From positions 1 to 37,068 of the forward strand of contig CAJUDS010000020.1 of the NCBI GenBank assembly GCA_910585345.1: a stretch of 37,068 bases of DNA, read 5' to 3'. Position 1 is the stretch's first letter, and each line of letters starts with the position of its first letter. Shown here in pieces: positions 15,370 to 22,691 of the stretch. Under the pieces are notes generated by a model that had not been told where the DNA came from, searched no databases, and worked only from the letters and a program-made list of their open reading frames with translations. The position numbers and the translations under genes were made by a program. The DNA is from an uncultured Lachnospiraceae bacterium. Its GTDB lineage: Bacteria; Bacillota; Clostridia; Lachnospirales; Lachnospiraceae.

Positions 15370-15870
15370 ATGAAAAATAATTTAGCAGAAACATTAAAAG
15401 AGATGCGGATAAAAGCCGGTTATTCACAAAAAGAAGTATATGAAATGTTCCATATACGCCAATCTACGTTCAGCGCCTGGGAAACAGGCCGGGCAGAGCC
15501 TTCTGCAGACATGCTGCTCAAATTATGCAGATTGTACAAAGTGAACGATCTGTTTGCCGCCTTCGGATATGATGCTTACAAAAAAGACGAAAATTTACAA
15601 CTTACGGTAAATGAAACCGCTATGATAGAAAAATACCGCGAACTTGACTGCCATGGCAGGGAAATGGTAGATTTCACCCTCCGGAAAGAATGGGAACGCG
15701 CGGCGGCAAAACCGGAAAGCAAAGTGATTTCCCTTGCCGCCGATAAAAAGGAAGCGCCGGATTATCTGATACCACAGGCCGCTCACAATGAATATGCAGC
15801 CGACCCGGAGGAGCAGGAAAAAATGCGGGAAGATCTTTCTCATCTTAAAATACCGGAGGGAAACGCATAA
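15370..15870 (+). CDS. XRE-family (Cro/CI-like) repressor
   Basis: This 166-residue protein has an N-terminal helix-turn-helix of the HTH_3 type (about 5-60: LAETLKEMRIKAGYSQKEVYEMFHIRQSTFSAWETGRAEPSADMLLKLCRLY). The C-terminal half is helical and charged, with no S24/LexA peptidase residues, so it is not expected to cleave itself. It is followed 28 bp later by an ImmA-like gene, as in ICEBs1 and related phages where ImmA cleaves the ImmR repressor on DNA damage. It should hold the tail and lysis genes silent by binding the 15241-15345 sites. Confidence 0.9.
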   Translation: MKNNLAETLKEMRIKAGYSQKEVYEMFHIRQSTFSAWETGRAEPSADMLLKLCRLYKVNDLFAAFGYDAYKKDENLQLTVNETAMIEKYRELDCHGREMVDFTLRKEWERAAAKPESKVISLAADKKEAPDYLIPQAAHNEYAADPEEQEKMREDLSHLKIPEGNA

Positions 15871-15898
15871 AATTGAGGCTATAGACGGGGTGATTTAA

Positions 15899-16363
15899 TT
15901 GAAATACGAGGAATTATTGGAAAAAAGCAGAGAAGACAACGTATATGTTATAGAGAATGCTGACTTTAAGTCTAACGCTGACGGTCTTATTAACGGGAAT
16001 GTCATTGGTATCAGTAAAAATGTTCAAACGGCCCGCAAACGCACTTGTATACTGGCTGAAGAACTTGGACACTACCATACCACTGTCGGCAATATTACCT
16101 GTCAGTCTGCCGCACCGGCGCGCAAACAGGAACTTAGGGCGCGCGTCTGGGCATATAACGAACTGATTGGATTACATGGAATCATAAACTCCTATCAATA
16201 CGGCTGCCGTTCTTTGCATGACACTGCGGATTATCTGGAAGTTACGGAAGAATTTCTGCTTGAAGCGCTGCAATATTACAAAAGTAAATACGGCATCTAT
16301 ACAACATTAGACAATTATGTTATCTATTTTGAGCCTTCTTTGGGCGTATTTGAATTGGTATAG
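15899..16363 (+). CDS. ImmA/IrrE-family protein (antirepressor peptidase candidate)
   Basis: The 154-residue product matches the short ImmA/IrrE (DUF955) proteins of Clostridia prophages: ISKNVQTARKRTCILAEELGHYHTTVGNI holds the metallopeptidase motif, and the RVWAYNELIG helix follows. The motif reads EELGH where the classic zinc protease motif is HExxH, so the first ligand is replaced by Glu. The variant is frequent in this subfamily as far as I recall, but activity cannot be assumed. The start is a TTG after GGGGTG. Repressor plus ImmA adjacency suggests that it inactivates the upstream repressor after damage. Confidence 0.8.
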   Translation: MKYEELLEKSREDNVYVIENADFKSNADGLINGNVIGISKNVQTARKRTCILAEELGHYHTTVGNITCQSAAPARKQELRARVWAYNELIGLHGIINSYQYGCRSLHDTADYLEVTEEFLLEALQYYKSKYGIYTTLDNYVIYFEPSLGVFELV

Positions 16364-16455
16364 CAGCCCCTTTTTTGTCCCATTCCCACAGCGTCCCGTT
16401 CGTTGCCTTATTCTGTTGTAATCCCATCATAGATATCTATCCTTTTCCAAAATTT

Positions 16456-16485
16456 TTACTGATAACGTTATTTCCTAATTATATT
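16456..16485 (+). promoter_or_regulatory. Weak promoter candidate for the recombinase
   Basis: TTACTG, an 18-bp spacer and TATATT lie about 105 bp before the recombinase start codon. The 227-bp gap between the ImmA gene and the recombinase holds nothing else that I can support. Confidence 0.3.
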
Positions 16486-16590
16486 ATTGTGTCCGGAGAC
16501 ATAGGCATTAAAACAGGGGCGTTGGTAGTCTGTCACTTTTAAGAGATTTTCCAGCTGCCTGTCTTATCGCTCGCAAAAAGGGGAACTCTT

Positions 16591-18147
16591 ATGACCGTCA
16601 TTGGCATCTACCCCAGAAAATCCGTTTACCGTGACAACAGCGATTCCGTGCAGGTACAAATCCGACTCTGCAAGGATTATGCCGCAATTATTTATAAAGG
16701 ACAGGAAATTGAATACCGTATTTACGACAGAGACGAAGGGTTCTCAGGCAAAAATACAAACCGCCCCGGCTTTCAGGAGCTGATGGCCGATGTCCGGAGC
16801 GGTCTGCTGGATGTCGTGATGGTTTACAAGCTCGACCGCATCAGCCGTAACGTACAGGAATTTTCCGCCATGTATGACATATTCCAGAAAAATAATGTCG
16901 CCTTCTTATCCGTCAAGGAGAGTTTTGACACTTCCACGCCCATGGGCCGTACTGTCATGTATATTCTGGCAGCCTTTGCACAGCTCGAGCGCGAAAATAC
17001 ATCGGAGCGTGTTGCAGACAATATGCTTTCCCTGGGAGCCTCCGGCAAATGGACGGGCGGCAGACTGCCTGCAGGAATGACCTCTGTGCGGCGGCACAGC
17101 GGCGGCAGAGAGCATTCTTATCTTCTCGTTGACGAAACCTCTATCTGGCGCGTCAAGACCCTGTATACCCTTATCGTAAACGGTTATCCCATTACCCGGA
17201 TAGAACGCCACTGTCGGGATAACGGAATCCGCAGTCAGAATGGTAAATACTTTAATGCTTCCCAGATCCACCATATTCTTACCAATCCGGTATACTGCCA
17301 GAACAGTATCGAAGCCTATTATTATTTCAAGGATATGGGCTGCTCCCTTCCCGATGCATCGTTGTTTGACGGAAAAAAAGGGCTGGTCGGATACGGCAAA
17401 ACACGTACCGGCACATACGGACAGCCGCGGCAGGACATGTCGCAGTGGACCATCGCCGTCGGAATCCATGATCCGGTAATCCCCGCACCGGACTGGATTG
17501 CCGCGCAAAAGCGTCTTGGCATTAATAAAATGTACCGGACGGCCAGGCATAAAGCGGGCCTGCTCAAAGGCGTCCTGCGCTGCTCCTGCGGCGCCAGAAT
17601 GGATGTAAGGACCTACTGCAAAAACGATCACTGGTTTTCCTATTATTATTGTTCGGATATGGCGCGACAGGGAAGGCAGAAATGCGACTCCGGCTATTGC
17701 CGCATTGAACTGATTGACGATCCTTTTCTCCGGCAGCTTCAAAAGATACGGCTAAACCCCGACAGCTTTCATCTGCACGCAGAAAAAACCGGCGCTATGC
17801 TAAGTTCCGGCAGTATCAAGGCTGATATCCGTAAACTGCAGGCAGCTATTGACAATCTCACAAATGCACTCACACAGTCTATCGACAGTCCCGCTGCCGG
17901 ATATATCGTCAGACAGATCGAGGAACTGGACCGGCAGAAAGGACTGTTGCAATCCGCGTTAACAAAAGCATTGCTGCAGGAAAGCGCACAGCAGTCCGCG
18001 CCGGATACCAGGCAGCAGATTTATGACAACATCTGCCTGCTTCTCGATTCCTTTGATAAAATAGAATATGCGGGGAAAAATGAACTGATCAGAAAGATTG
18101 TCCGAAAGTGCGTCTTTGACGGAGAAAGCCTGCGCATCATATTTTAG
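16591..18147 (+). CDS. Large serine recombinase (element integrase)
   Basis: This 518-residue site-specific recombinase would integrate and excise the element. Residues 1-150 form the catalytic resolvase domain: YPRKS with nucleophile Ser11 and Arg9, VYKLDRISRN around 75-84, and FAQLERENTSERV around 130-142. A recombinase DNA-binding domain follows (about 155-290), then a zinc ribbon with CSCG (about 336-339) and YYCSD...KCDSGYC (about 358-375), and a long coiled-coil (about 405-450) that controls directionality. The length is typical. GGGG ribosome site before the ATG. Its 3' end is 28 bp from the right att core, the usual arrangement for serine integrases. No separate recombination directionality factor is obvious; the 57-residue early protein is a candidate. 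Confidence 0.95.
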   Translation: MTVIGIYPRKSVYRDNSDSVQVQIRLCKDYAAIIYKGQEIEYRIYDRDEGFSGKNTNRPGFQELMADVRSGLLDVVMVYKLDRISRNVQEFSAMYDIFQKNNVAFLSVKESFDTSTPMGRTVMYILAAFAQLERENTSERVADNMLSLGASGKWTGGRLPAGMTSVRRHSGGREHSYLLVDETSIWRVKTLYTLIVNGYPITRIERHCRDNGIRSQNGKYFNASQIHHILTNPVYCQNSIEAYYYFKDMGCSLPDASLFDGKKGLVGYGKTRTGTYGQPRQDMSQWTIAVGIHDPVIPAPDWIAAQKRLGINKMYRTARHKAGLLKGVLRCSCGARMDVRTYCKNDHWFSYYYCSDMARQGRQKCDSGYCRIELIDDPFLRQLQKIRLNPDSFHLHAEKTGAMLSSGSIKADIRKLQAAIDNLTNALTQSIDSPAAGYIVRQIEELDRQKGLLQSALTKALLQESAQQSAPDTRQQIYDNICLLLDSFDKIEYAGKNELIRKIVRKCVFDGESLRIIF

Positions 18148-18159
18148 TGCGCAGGCTTT
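18125..18159 (+). terminator. Terminator overlapping the recombinase stop
   Basis: Perfect 12-bp arms AAAGCCTGCGCA and TGCGCAGGCTTT enclose a loop that holds the stop codon TAG. The T run is short (CTTTC), but the stem is strong. It would stop transcription before the att site and also works as a stem on the opposite strand, where it ends the truncated M23 frame. Confidence 0.65.
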
Positions 18160-18824
18160 CTACATATGATCTCTATCGGCGTTCCCACCTGCCCCATCAT
18201 ATCATGGCCCAGGTGCGGTCTTGCATAGCCATAACTTCTGGACGCGCCAAAGTCGTCATAATCCTCATAATAAAATCCTTTTGCAATCGGAGAAAAGGCT
18301 TTCAGGCCATAGCAGCTCTCCCACCGCAGCCTGCCATCATCATCCCTTTTCTGTATTTTATATTCTCCGACAAACCCGCCCAGAATTGCCGAATACGCCT
18401 GCTTGTAATAAGAAAAATACTGCATATCCTCCGTCAGCTTCTCCATCGTAGTTTCTCCGCTCCTCAGCTTTTCCGCCACTTCAGATAATTCCCTTCCGGT
18501 ACCGGCCGGAAATTCTCCGCCATGTCTGGCGGCCACATAGGAAAGCAGATCAATCCATTGTAAATGAATATCTTCCTCATAGGTTTCCACATCCAGTTTA
18601 TACGCAGCAGTCAGAATTTCTTCCGGTACATGAAATTCCACCCATTTGATATAATCCGATTTTGGCTGCGCCGTTTCCTCCCCGCTATCCTGTTGCCCTT
18701 TTGTCTCTGTTATAGCTGCCGCAGGCAGTATTCTTTTTTCCTTTTCGTACAAAAACAGACTCATCAAAAACAATGCGGCGCATTCCGCCATGATCGCCAC
18801 TTTGATATATCGCAAACGTCCCAT
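18144..18824 (-). pseudogene. M23 peptidase, 5' fragment cut off by the tailocin element
   Basis: The first 217 or so residues belong to a membrane-anchored M23 peptidase: a basic start, one transmembrane helix (about 8-26, VAIMAECAALFLMSLFLYEK), a linker, a helical lysozyme-like/stalk region, and the start of the peptidase domain (SPIAKGFYYEDYDDFGASRSYG...PHLGHDMMGQVGTPI) with the first zinc-ligand motif HLGHD. After the att core the frame reads nine foreign residues from the element end and stops at 18144. The second ligand motif is at 1698-2146. I start at 18824, after GGAAG, with a weak promoter (TTTCTG-16-TATTAT) just before; longer upstream frames overlap that promoter. The fragment might still be made but cannot be an active peptidase. 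Confidence 0.88.
18175..18187. repeat. Right attachment-site core of the element
   Basis: ATCGGCGTTCCCA, identical to 2134-2146. The reconstructed attP reads across the element ends and shows an imperfect dyad, ACATATGAT (18162-18170) against ATCAAAATGT (2146-2155), centred on the core. Confidence 0.85.
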
Positions 18825-18933
18825 ATTCTTCCGCCGCAATTTTGTCCAAATGCGGCTCTGCTCCCAATTTCGCGCTTTCGTATAATATATGAAACGCATT
18901 TCACAGAAAGACCGCCGGACAAAACGCTTTCCA

Positions 18934-18963
18934 TTGACCGCAGCCCCCGCCCTTCTGTATAAT
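18934..18963 (+). promoter_or_regulatory. Sigma-A promoter of the inositol-monophosphatase-family gene
   Basis: TTGACC (18934-18939), an 18-bp spacer and a perfect TATAAT (18958-18963), 33 bp before the start codon. Confidence 0.75.
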
Positions 18964-18996
18964 ACGAATGTACATAACAGCCAAGGAGGAATTTTT

Positions 18997-19791
18997 ATGA
19001 CAGATAACATCCCTTTCTCAGCAGAGGAATTGGCCGGGCTCTCCGGCCGCACAAAAGAAATTGTAAAGAAGACCGGAAAATTTCTTGCCAAAGCTTCTAT
19101 CTCTTCTATTGACCGCAAAGAAGGACATGCCAATTTCGTAACCGATATGGATGTAAAAATCCAGGAAATGCTTGTATCCGGCCTGCAGCCGCTTCTGCCA
19201 AAGGCTTCTTTTTTACTGGAAGAGAGCGAAGAACAGCCTGACATGTCCGATCTCGTCTGGATTATTGATCCCATTGACGGCACGCAGAACTTTATCTGCC
19301 GTAACAGGCAATCCGCCATTTCCGTTGGACTAGCTTATCAAGGAAAAGCAATAATGGGAATCGTATACAATCCCTTTTTAGATGAATTATTTTCTGCAGT
19401 GTCCGGACAGGGCGCTTTTCTCAATGACGAGCCCATACATGCTTCTACAAAGCCCCTTGCCGATGCCGTTGTCAGCGTAGGAACCTCACCCTATTATGAA
19501 CACCTGCACCAAAAAACAATCCGGGCTATCACTGCCCTCTATCCTCTCTGCGCCGATCTGCGCCGCTTTGGTTCCGCTGCCCTGGAAATCTGCTATACGG
19601 CCTGTGGCAGAATCGACGGATTTTTTGAATACAGACTCAGTCCATGGGACTATGCAGGCGCCTCCGTCATTGTACAGGAAGCGGGCGGAAAAATATCTTC
19701 TATTGAATATGAAGACTTTGACTGCACCAGAAAATCGGGCATCGCGGCCGGTGGCAAAAATATGTTTGCGGCATTAAAAGCTCTCCTGTAA
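18997..19791 (+). CDS. Inositol monophosphatase family protein
   Basis: This 264-residue Mg-dependent sugar-phosphate phosphatase has the family signatures in order: the metal-site Glu pair (FLLEESEEQ, about 72-80), WIIDPIDGTQNF (about 88-99) with the catalytic Asp residues, and the C-terminal SPWDYAGASVIVQEAGG (about 217-233). Substrates in this family include inositol phosphate, fructose-1,6-bisphosphate and PAP; the sequence does not let me choose. AAGGAGG six bases before the ATG sets the start. It stands alone, with its own promoter, convergent with hpf. Confidence 0.92.
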   Translation: MTDNIPFSAEELAGLSGRTKEIVKKTGKFLAKASISSIDRKEGHANFVTDMDVKIQEMLVSGLQPLLPKASFLLEESEEQPDMSDLVWIIDPIDGTQNFICRNRQSAISVGLAYQGKAIMGIVYNPFLDELFSAVSGQGAFLNDEPIHASTKPLADAVVSVGTSPYYEHLHQKTIRAITALYPLCADLRRFGSAALEICYTACGRIDGFFEYRLSPWDYAGASVIVQEAGGKISSIEYEDFDCTRKSGIAAGGKNMFAALKALL

Positions 19792-19798
19792 GAATAGC

Positions 19799-19829
19799 AA
19801 CAGGCATCTGCTTTAGCGCAGGTGCCTGT
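19799..19829. terminator. Hairpin between convergent genes
   Basis: Arms ACAGGCATCTGC and GCAGGTGCCTGT with a six-base loop lie just past the phosphatase stop. There is no T run on either side, so termination here is likely only in part. Confidence 0.4.
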
Positions 19830-19865
19830 CCACACGTCATGTAAAATCTCTGAAAATTCCCGTCT

Positions 19866-20393
19866 TTACGCCTCCGGTTCAATCAATCCGTAGGTATTTC
19901 CTTTTCTCTTATATACAACATTGACTTGATCTGTCTCCGCATTATAGAAAACAAAGAAACTATGCCCCAAAAGCTCCATCTGTACACAGGCGTCCTCCGG
20001 ATACATCGGTTTGATGTCGAACTTCTTCGTACGGATAATCTGTACCTCCTCTTCATCCATATAGTCTTTTTCAATATATTCCCTTTTGAAAAAATTAGAA
20101 GCCTGTTTCTGGTCTACCAGCTTGTTCTTATATTTTTTCAACTGCCTTTCAATCACTTCCTCCACCAGATCAATCGAAACATACATGTCGCTGCTGACCT
20201 GTTCGGAACGGATAATGTTTCCTTTCACAGGAATCGTGACTTCGATTTTCTGTCTGTCCTTTTCTACGCTCAACGTAACCTGCGCTTCTGTCTCCGGTGT
20301 GAAATATCTCTCCAATTTTCCGATTTTATCCTGTACAGCCGCTCTAAGACCATCTGTTACATCAATATTTTTTCCGCTGATTATAATTTTCAT
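19866..20393 (-). CDS. hpf: Ribosome hibernation promoting factor, long form
   Basis: This 175-residue protein binds the 30S subunit in stationary phase and drives 100S dimer formation. Residues 1-95 form the HPF/YfiA domain (MKIIISGKNIDVTDGLRAAVQDKIGKLERYF). A linker leads to the C-terminal dimerisation domain of the long form (about 120-175: IIRTKKFDIKPMYPEDACVQMELLGHSFFVFYNAETDQVNVVYKRK). I start at 20393, after AAAGGGGATG; a longer frame upstream is the leader. A promoter sits about 40-70 bp upstream. Confidence 0.96.
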   Translation of the reverse strand: MKIIISGKNIDVTDGLRAAVQDKIGKLERYFTPETEAQVTLSVEKDRQKIEVTIPVKGNIIRSEQVSSDMYVSIDLVEEVIERQLKKYKNKLVDQKQASNFFKREYIEKDYMDEEEVQIIRTKKFDIKPMYPEDACVQMELLGHSFFVFYNAETDQVNVVYKRKGNTYGLIEPEA

Positions 20394-20433
20394 GCTGTCA
20401 TCCCCTTTATCATTGTTTTCCGTTAACAAATTT

Positions 20434-20462
20434 ATCTTACCAAATTTTAGAGTATTTTTCAA
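20434..20462 (-). promoter_or_regulatory. Promoter of hpf
   Basis: Minus-strand TTGAAA (20462-20457), 17-bp spacer, TAAGAT (20439-20434). Confidence 0.6.
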
Positions 20463-20925
20463 TACTCCTTTAAATTGTCTGTCTTTTTGGTATAGTATTC
20501 TATCGCTTTCTTTTTTCTTGCTTTCCTGACATATTTCTCCGTTTTATGACAAATTCACAAAACGTTTGTTTCTATTTTTCTACAAAATGCCGCCGACGCC
20601 TTTTTCCGGCATTGTGGATAATGTGGATAATTTGGTGCATAAGTCGCTTTTCCGCACTTTACGCGTTTTTTACTGTGGATAACTTTTATCTCCTTCAAGC
20701 CCATAATAACGCGCTCCCTCCCATTCCCTTCCTTTTTTGTGCATCCTGTATATTCCACATTTTGTCAATCCTTTTTTTTACATTTTACAAAGTCTGAAAG
20801 TTTTTGTCATTCAATAAAAAATCCCTCAAAAAATGAGGAAATGACAGGGCTTTTTCCTGTCAATGTTCCACAATATCCCACTTTCCTTTACAATGACACC
20901 GGAATACGGATTCGGATTTCCCGGC
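20463..20925. other. Long intergenic region upstream of hpf
   Basis: No gene is supportable in these 460 bp; short frames here lack ribosome sites. It holds three DnaA boxes (20613-20682) and a nested inverted repeat at 20803-20848 (outer arms TGTCATT/AATGACA, inner CTCA/TGAG) in an A/T-rich setting. Confidence 0.6.
20613..20682 (+). promoter_or_regulatory. Cluster of three perfect DnaA boxes
   Basis: TGTGGATAA (complement of the consensus TTATCCACA) occurs at 20613-20621, 20622-20630 and 20674-20682, all in one orientation and two of them directly abutting. There is no dnaA, dnaN or AT-rich unwinding element alongside, so this looks like a DnaA-binding regulatory or titration cluster and not the replication origin. 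Confidence 0.7.
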
Positions 20926-20976
20926 AAAAAATGTCAGGCTCTCTGTCTCTCAAAATTGATAACAGAAAGCCTGACA
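20926..20976 (-). terminator. Terminator of the NlpC/P60 gene
   Basis: Minus-strand arms TGTCAGGCTTTCTGTT and ACAGAGAGCCTGACA form a long stem followed by TTTTTT, about 25 bp past the stop at 20999. Confidence 0.85.
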
Positions 20977-20998
20977 AACTCATGATCCTGATTTTATT

Positions 20999-22477
20999 TT
21001 AGAAAATTCTTCTTACTGCAAGTACGTTACGATAATTGGCATTGGATACAATAATGCCGGTTTTGCTTGTACTTGCATGGACAATCTGTCCGTTCCCCGC
21101 ATAGATGCCTACATGACCGGAATAGCATACGATATCGCCAGGCTGCGCATTCGCCAAGCCTCCTACATCGTATCCCTGGCTTCTGTCCGCCGAAGAAGAA
21201 TGCGGAAGGGATACGCCAAAGTTCTTGTACACACTCATAACAAATCCTGAACAATCCGTTCCGTTTGTCAGACTCGAACCACCGTATACATACGGATTGC
21301 CTACAAACTGCATTGCATAATCTACAACTGCATTTCCAAGACCGCTTCCTCCTGTCGTCGGAGCCGGAGCCGGCTTCTGTGCCTGCTGCTGTTCCTGTGC
21401 GGAATCATTATTTTGTGTGGCTGCCGCCGCTTTTTCCGCTTTTTCCGCTTTTTCCGCTTTGTCTTTGGCAACTTTTTCTTCTGCTCTTTTTGCTGCCTCT
21501 TTTGCCGCTTTTTTAGCGTCTTCTTCTTTTTTCAGCCTTGCTTCTTCTTCCTCTTTGGATTCTGCCTTTACAAAATCCGTACGCAGGGATACATATTCAG
21601 AGGATACATAACCATACCCTTCTTCAATATCAACCTTTACCCAGCCGTCCAGCTCTTCTATCACAGATAACTCCTCGTCAATGGGAACAAGGCCGAGCAC
21701 AGGCGCATCCATTCCCTCGGATTCCCTTACCTTCAATGTGGTGGTGGTAACGGTTGCCACTCTTGTGCCCACCTTTTTGGCAAGCTCAACTGCGTCATTC
21801 CCGGTTACACAATATTCTGCTTTTACATATCCTGTCACATTTCCGGAAGTAATCTTATACCAGCCGTCTTTTTCAAGAATGAAATCACCTACAGACTTAT
21901 CATAGAGTTTGCCTAAAATCTCGCCTTCTTCACTGGGCATGCTCCTGATATTTACATAATCGTTTACTTTTGCAATGACAAGTCTGGAAAACTCCTTCTC
22001 TTCTTCTGACAGCGCTTCCTCTTCGTCCTCACTGTCTGTCTCTATCGCTTTGCCGGACGCCACGGTCTTCTGATCGGCTTCCTCCGCTTTTGTTCTCGCC
22101 TTTTCCTCTTTGGAATCCTCTTTGTCTTCTATAATAAGCGGCTTCTTTTCTTCCGTCTCAGCTTCGCTGCTTTCCGTTTCCCGATAGCTTTTGATTTCCG
22201 TTTCCGCCTCATCCTCTTTGCTGCTTGCCCCGGCTTCTCTCTTAAACGATTTGGATTTTGTCAGATCATCCTTCTTTTCCTGCTCTTTATCTTTTTCCAT
22301 CGTTTTGGTAGACGCCCTTACCACTTCCTGCGAACTTCCCTCTTCCAGTGTCAGCGCAAGTCCTGCCGCCGGAAGAAGAGAAGATACTCCTGTGGCATCC
22401 GCCGTAGCGGAAATACTGCCGACAGCTACTGTTCCAATTAATATATATGCCGCTAATTTTACATTTTTCTGTCTCAT
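20999..22477 (-). CDS. Secreted SH3/NlpC-P60 peptidoglycan hydrolase
   Basis: This 492-residue endopeptidase has a signal peptide (MRQKNVKLAAYILIGTVAVG to about residue 30), a long acidic, Glu/Lys-rich low-complexity stretch (about 55-165), two bacterial SH3 domains (about 170-228, NDYVNIRSMPSEEGEILG; and about 240-305, TTTLKVRESEGMDAPVLG), a KAE-repeat linker, and a C-terminal NlpC/P60 domain (about 385-492). Catalytic Cys is in TDCSGFV, His in YSGHVGIYAG and the third polar residue in QIVHAS. It should cut gamma-D-Glu-to-diamino-acid stem-peptide bonds at the cell surface. TTGGAGG before the ATG at 22477 decides the start. Its repeats KAEKAEKAEK come from a 9-bp tandem repeat near 21431-21463. 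Confidence 0.94.
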   Translation of the reverse strand: MRQKNVKLAAYILIGTVAVGSISATADATGVSSLLPAAGLALTLEEGSSQEVVRASTKTMEKDKEQEKKDDLTKSKSFKREAGASSKEDEAETEIKSYRETESSEAETEEKKPLIIEDKEDSKEEKARTKAEEADQKTVASGKAIETDSEDEEEALSEEEKEFSRLVIAKVNDYVNIRSMPSEEGEILGKLYDKSVGDFILEKDGWYKITSGNVTGYVKAEYCVTGNDAVELAKKVGTRVATVTTTTLKVRESEGMDAPVLGLVPIDEELSVIEELDGWVKVDIEEGYGYVSSEYVSLRTDFVKAESKEEEEARLKKEEDAKKAAKEAAKRAEEKVAKDKAEKAEKAEKAAAATQNNDSAQEQQQAQKPAPAPTTGGSGLGNAVVDYAMQFVGNPYVYGGSSLTNGTDCSGFVMSVYKNFGVSLPHSSSADRSQGYDVGGLANAQPGDIVCYSGHVGIYAGNGQIVHASTSKTGIIVSNANYRNVLAVRRIF

Positions 22478-22536
22478 AATGTCCTCCAAACACAGTTTTT
22501 CGGTTTGTTTGCTATTTCTAATATATTAAATTTGTT

Positions 22537-22589
22537 ACAGAATTGTTAAGTTCTGTATTAAATATACCATTGAAACACGCATTTGTCAA
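22537..22589 (-). promoter_or_regulatory. Promoter of the NlpC/P60 gene with an inverted repeat at the start site
   Basis: Minus-strand TTGACA (22589-22584), 17-bp spacer, TATATT (22566-22561). The dyad ACAGAA-8-TTCTGT (22537-22556) lies at the expected transcription start and may be an operator. The leader of about 75 nt is too short for a c-di-AMP riboswitch, which often precedes such genes. Confidence 0.75.
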
Positions 22590-22638
22590 CACCTGAAAAG
22601 CGGCCGCCCTTCTGCACATAAGTCTTGATTTTATCAGC

Positions 22639-22672
22639 AAAAAAGCGCAATCCCCCACGATTGCGCTTTTTA
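22639..22672. terminator. Bidirectional-type terminator after trxB
   Basis: AAAAGCGCAATC and GATTGCGCTTTT with a five-base loop, flanked by A and T runs; it ends the minus-strand trxB transcript 20 bp past its stop. Confidence 0.85.
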
Positions 22673-22691
22673 TTTTAAATATTACAATATA

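Larger units (their letters stand above)
2134..18187. mobile_element. Integrative contractile tailocin element (about 16 kb)
   Basis: The element is bounded by two direct copies of ATCGGCGTTCCCA, 16,041 bp apart. One copy plus the interior interrupts an M23 peptidase gene whose reading frame is restored by exact removal. Inside are a large serine recombinase 28 bp from the right core, a repressor and ImmA-like pair, a late activator, about fourteen PBSX-like tail and baseplate genes in canonical order, a holin and an endolysin. I looked for portal, protease, capsid, head-tail adaptor, terminase and replication proteins and found none; every sizeable frame is accounted for by tail, lysis, control or integration. 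That content fits an R-type bacteriocin of the diffocin/monocin/PBSX-tail kind, except that a tailocin with a dedicated integrase and clean att sites is unusual. A deletion remnant of a full prophage is the alternative. Confidence 0.88.

Noticed and set aside
18825..19319. Upstream extension of the M23 5' fragment to a 391-codon frame
   Set aside because: It overlaps the phosphatase promoter and gene start on the other strand and lacks a ribosome site; the membrane-anchor start at 18824 fits better.
20613..20682. Chromosomal replication origin
   Set aside because: DnaA boxes are present but dnaA, dnaN, rpmH and an AT-rich trio region are absent, so the cluster is called regulatory only.
22478..22560. 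c-di-AMP (ydaO) riboswitch before the NlpC/P60 gene
   Set aside because: The leader from the mapped-by-eye promoter is about 75 nt, too short for this riboswitch, and shows only one small dyad.
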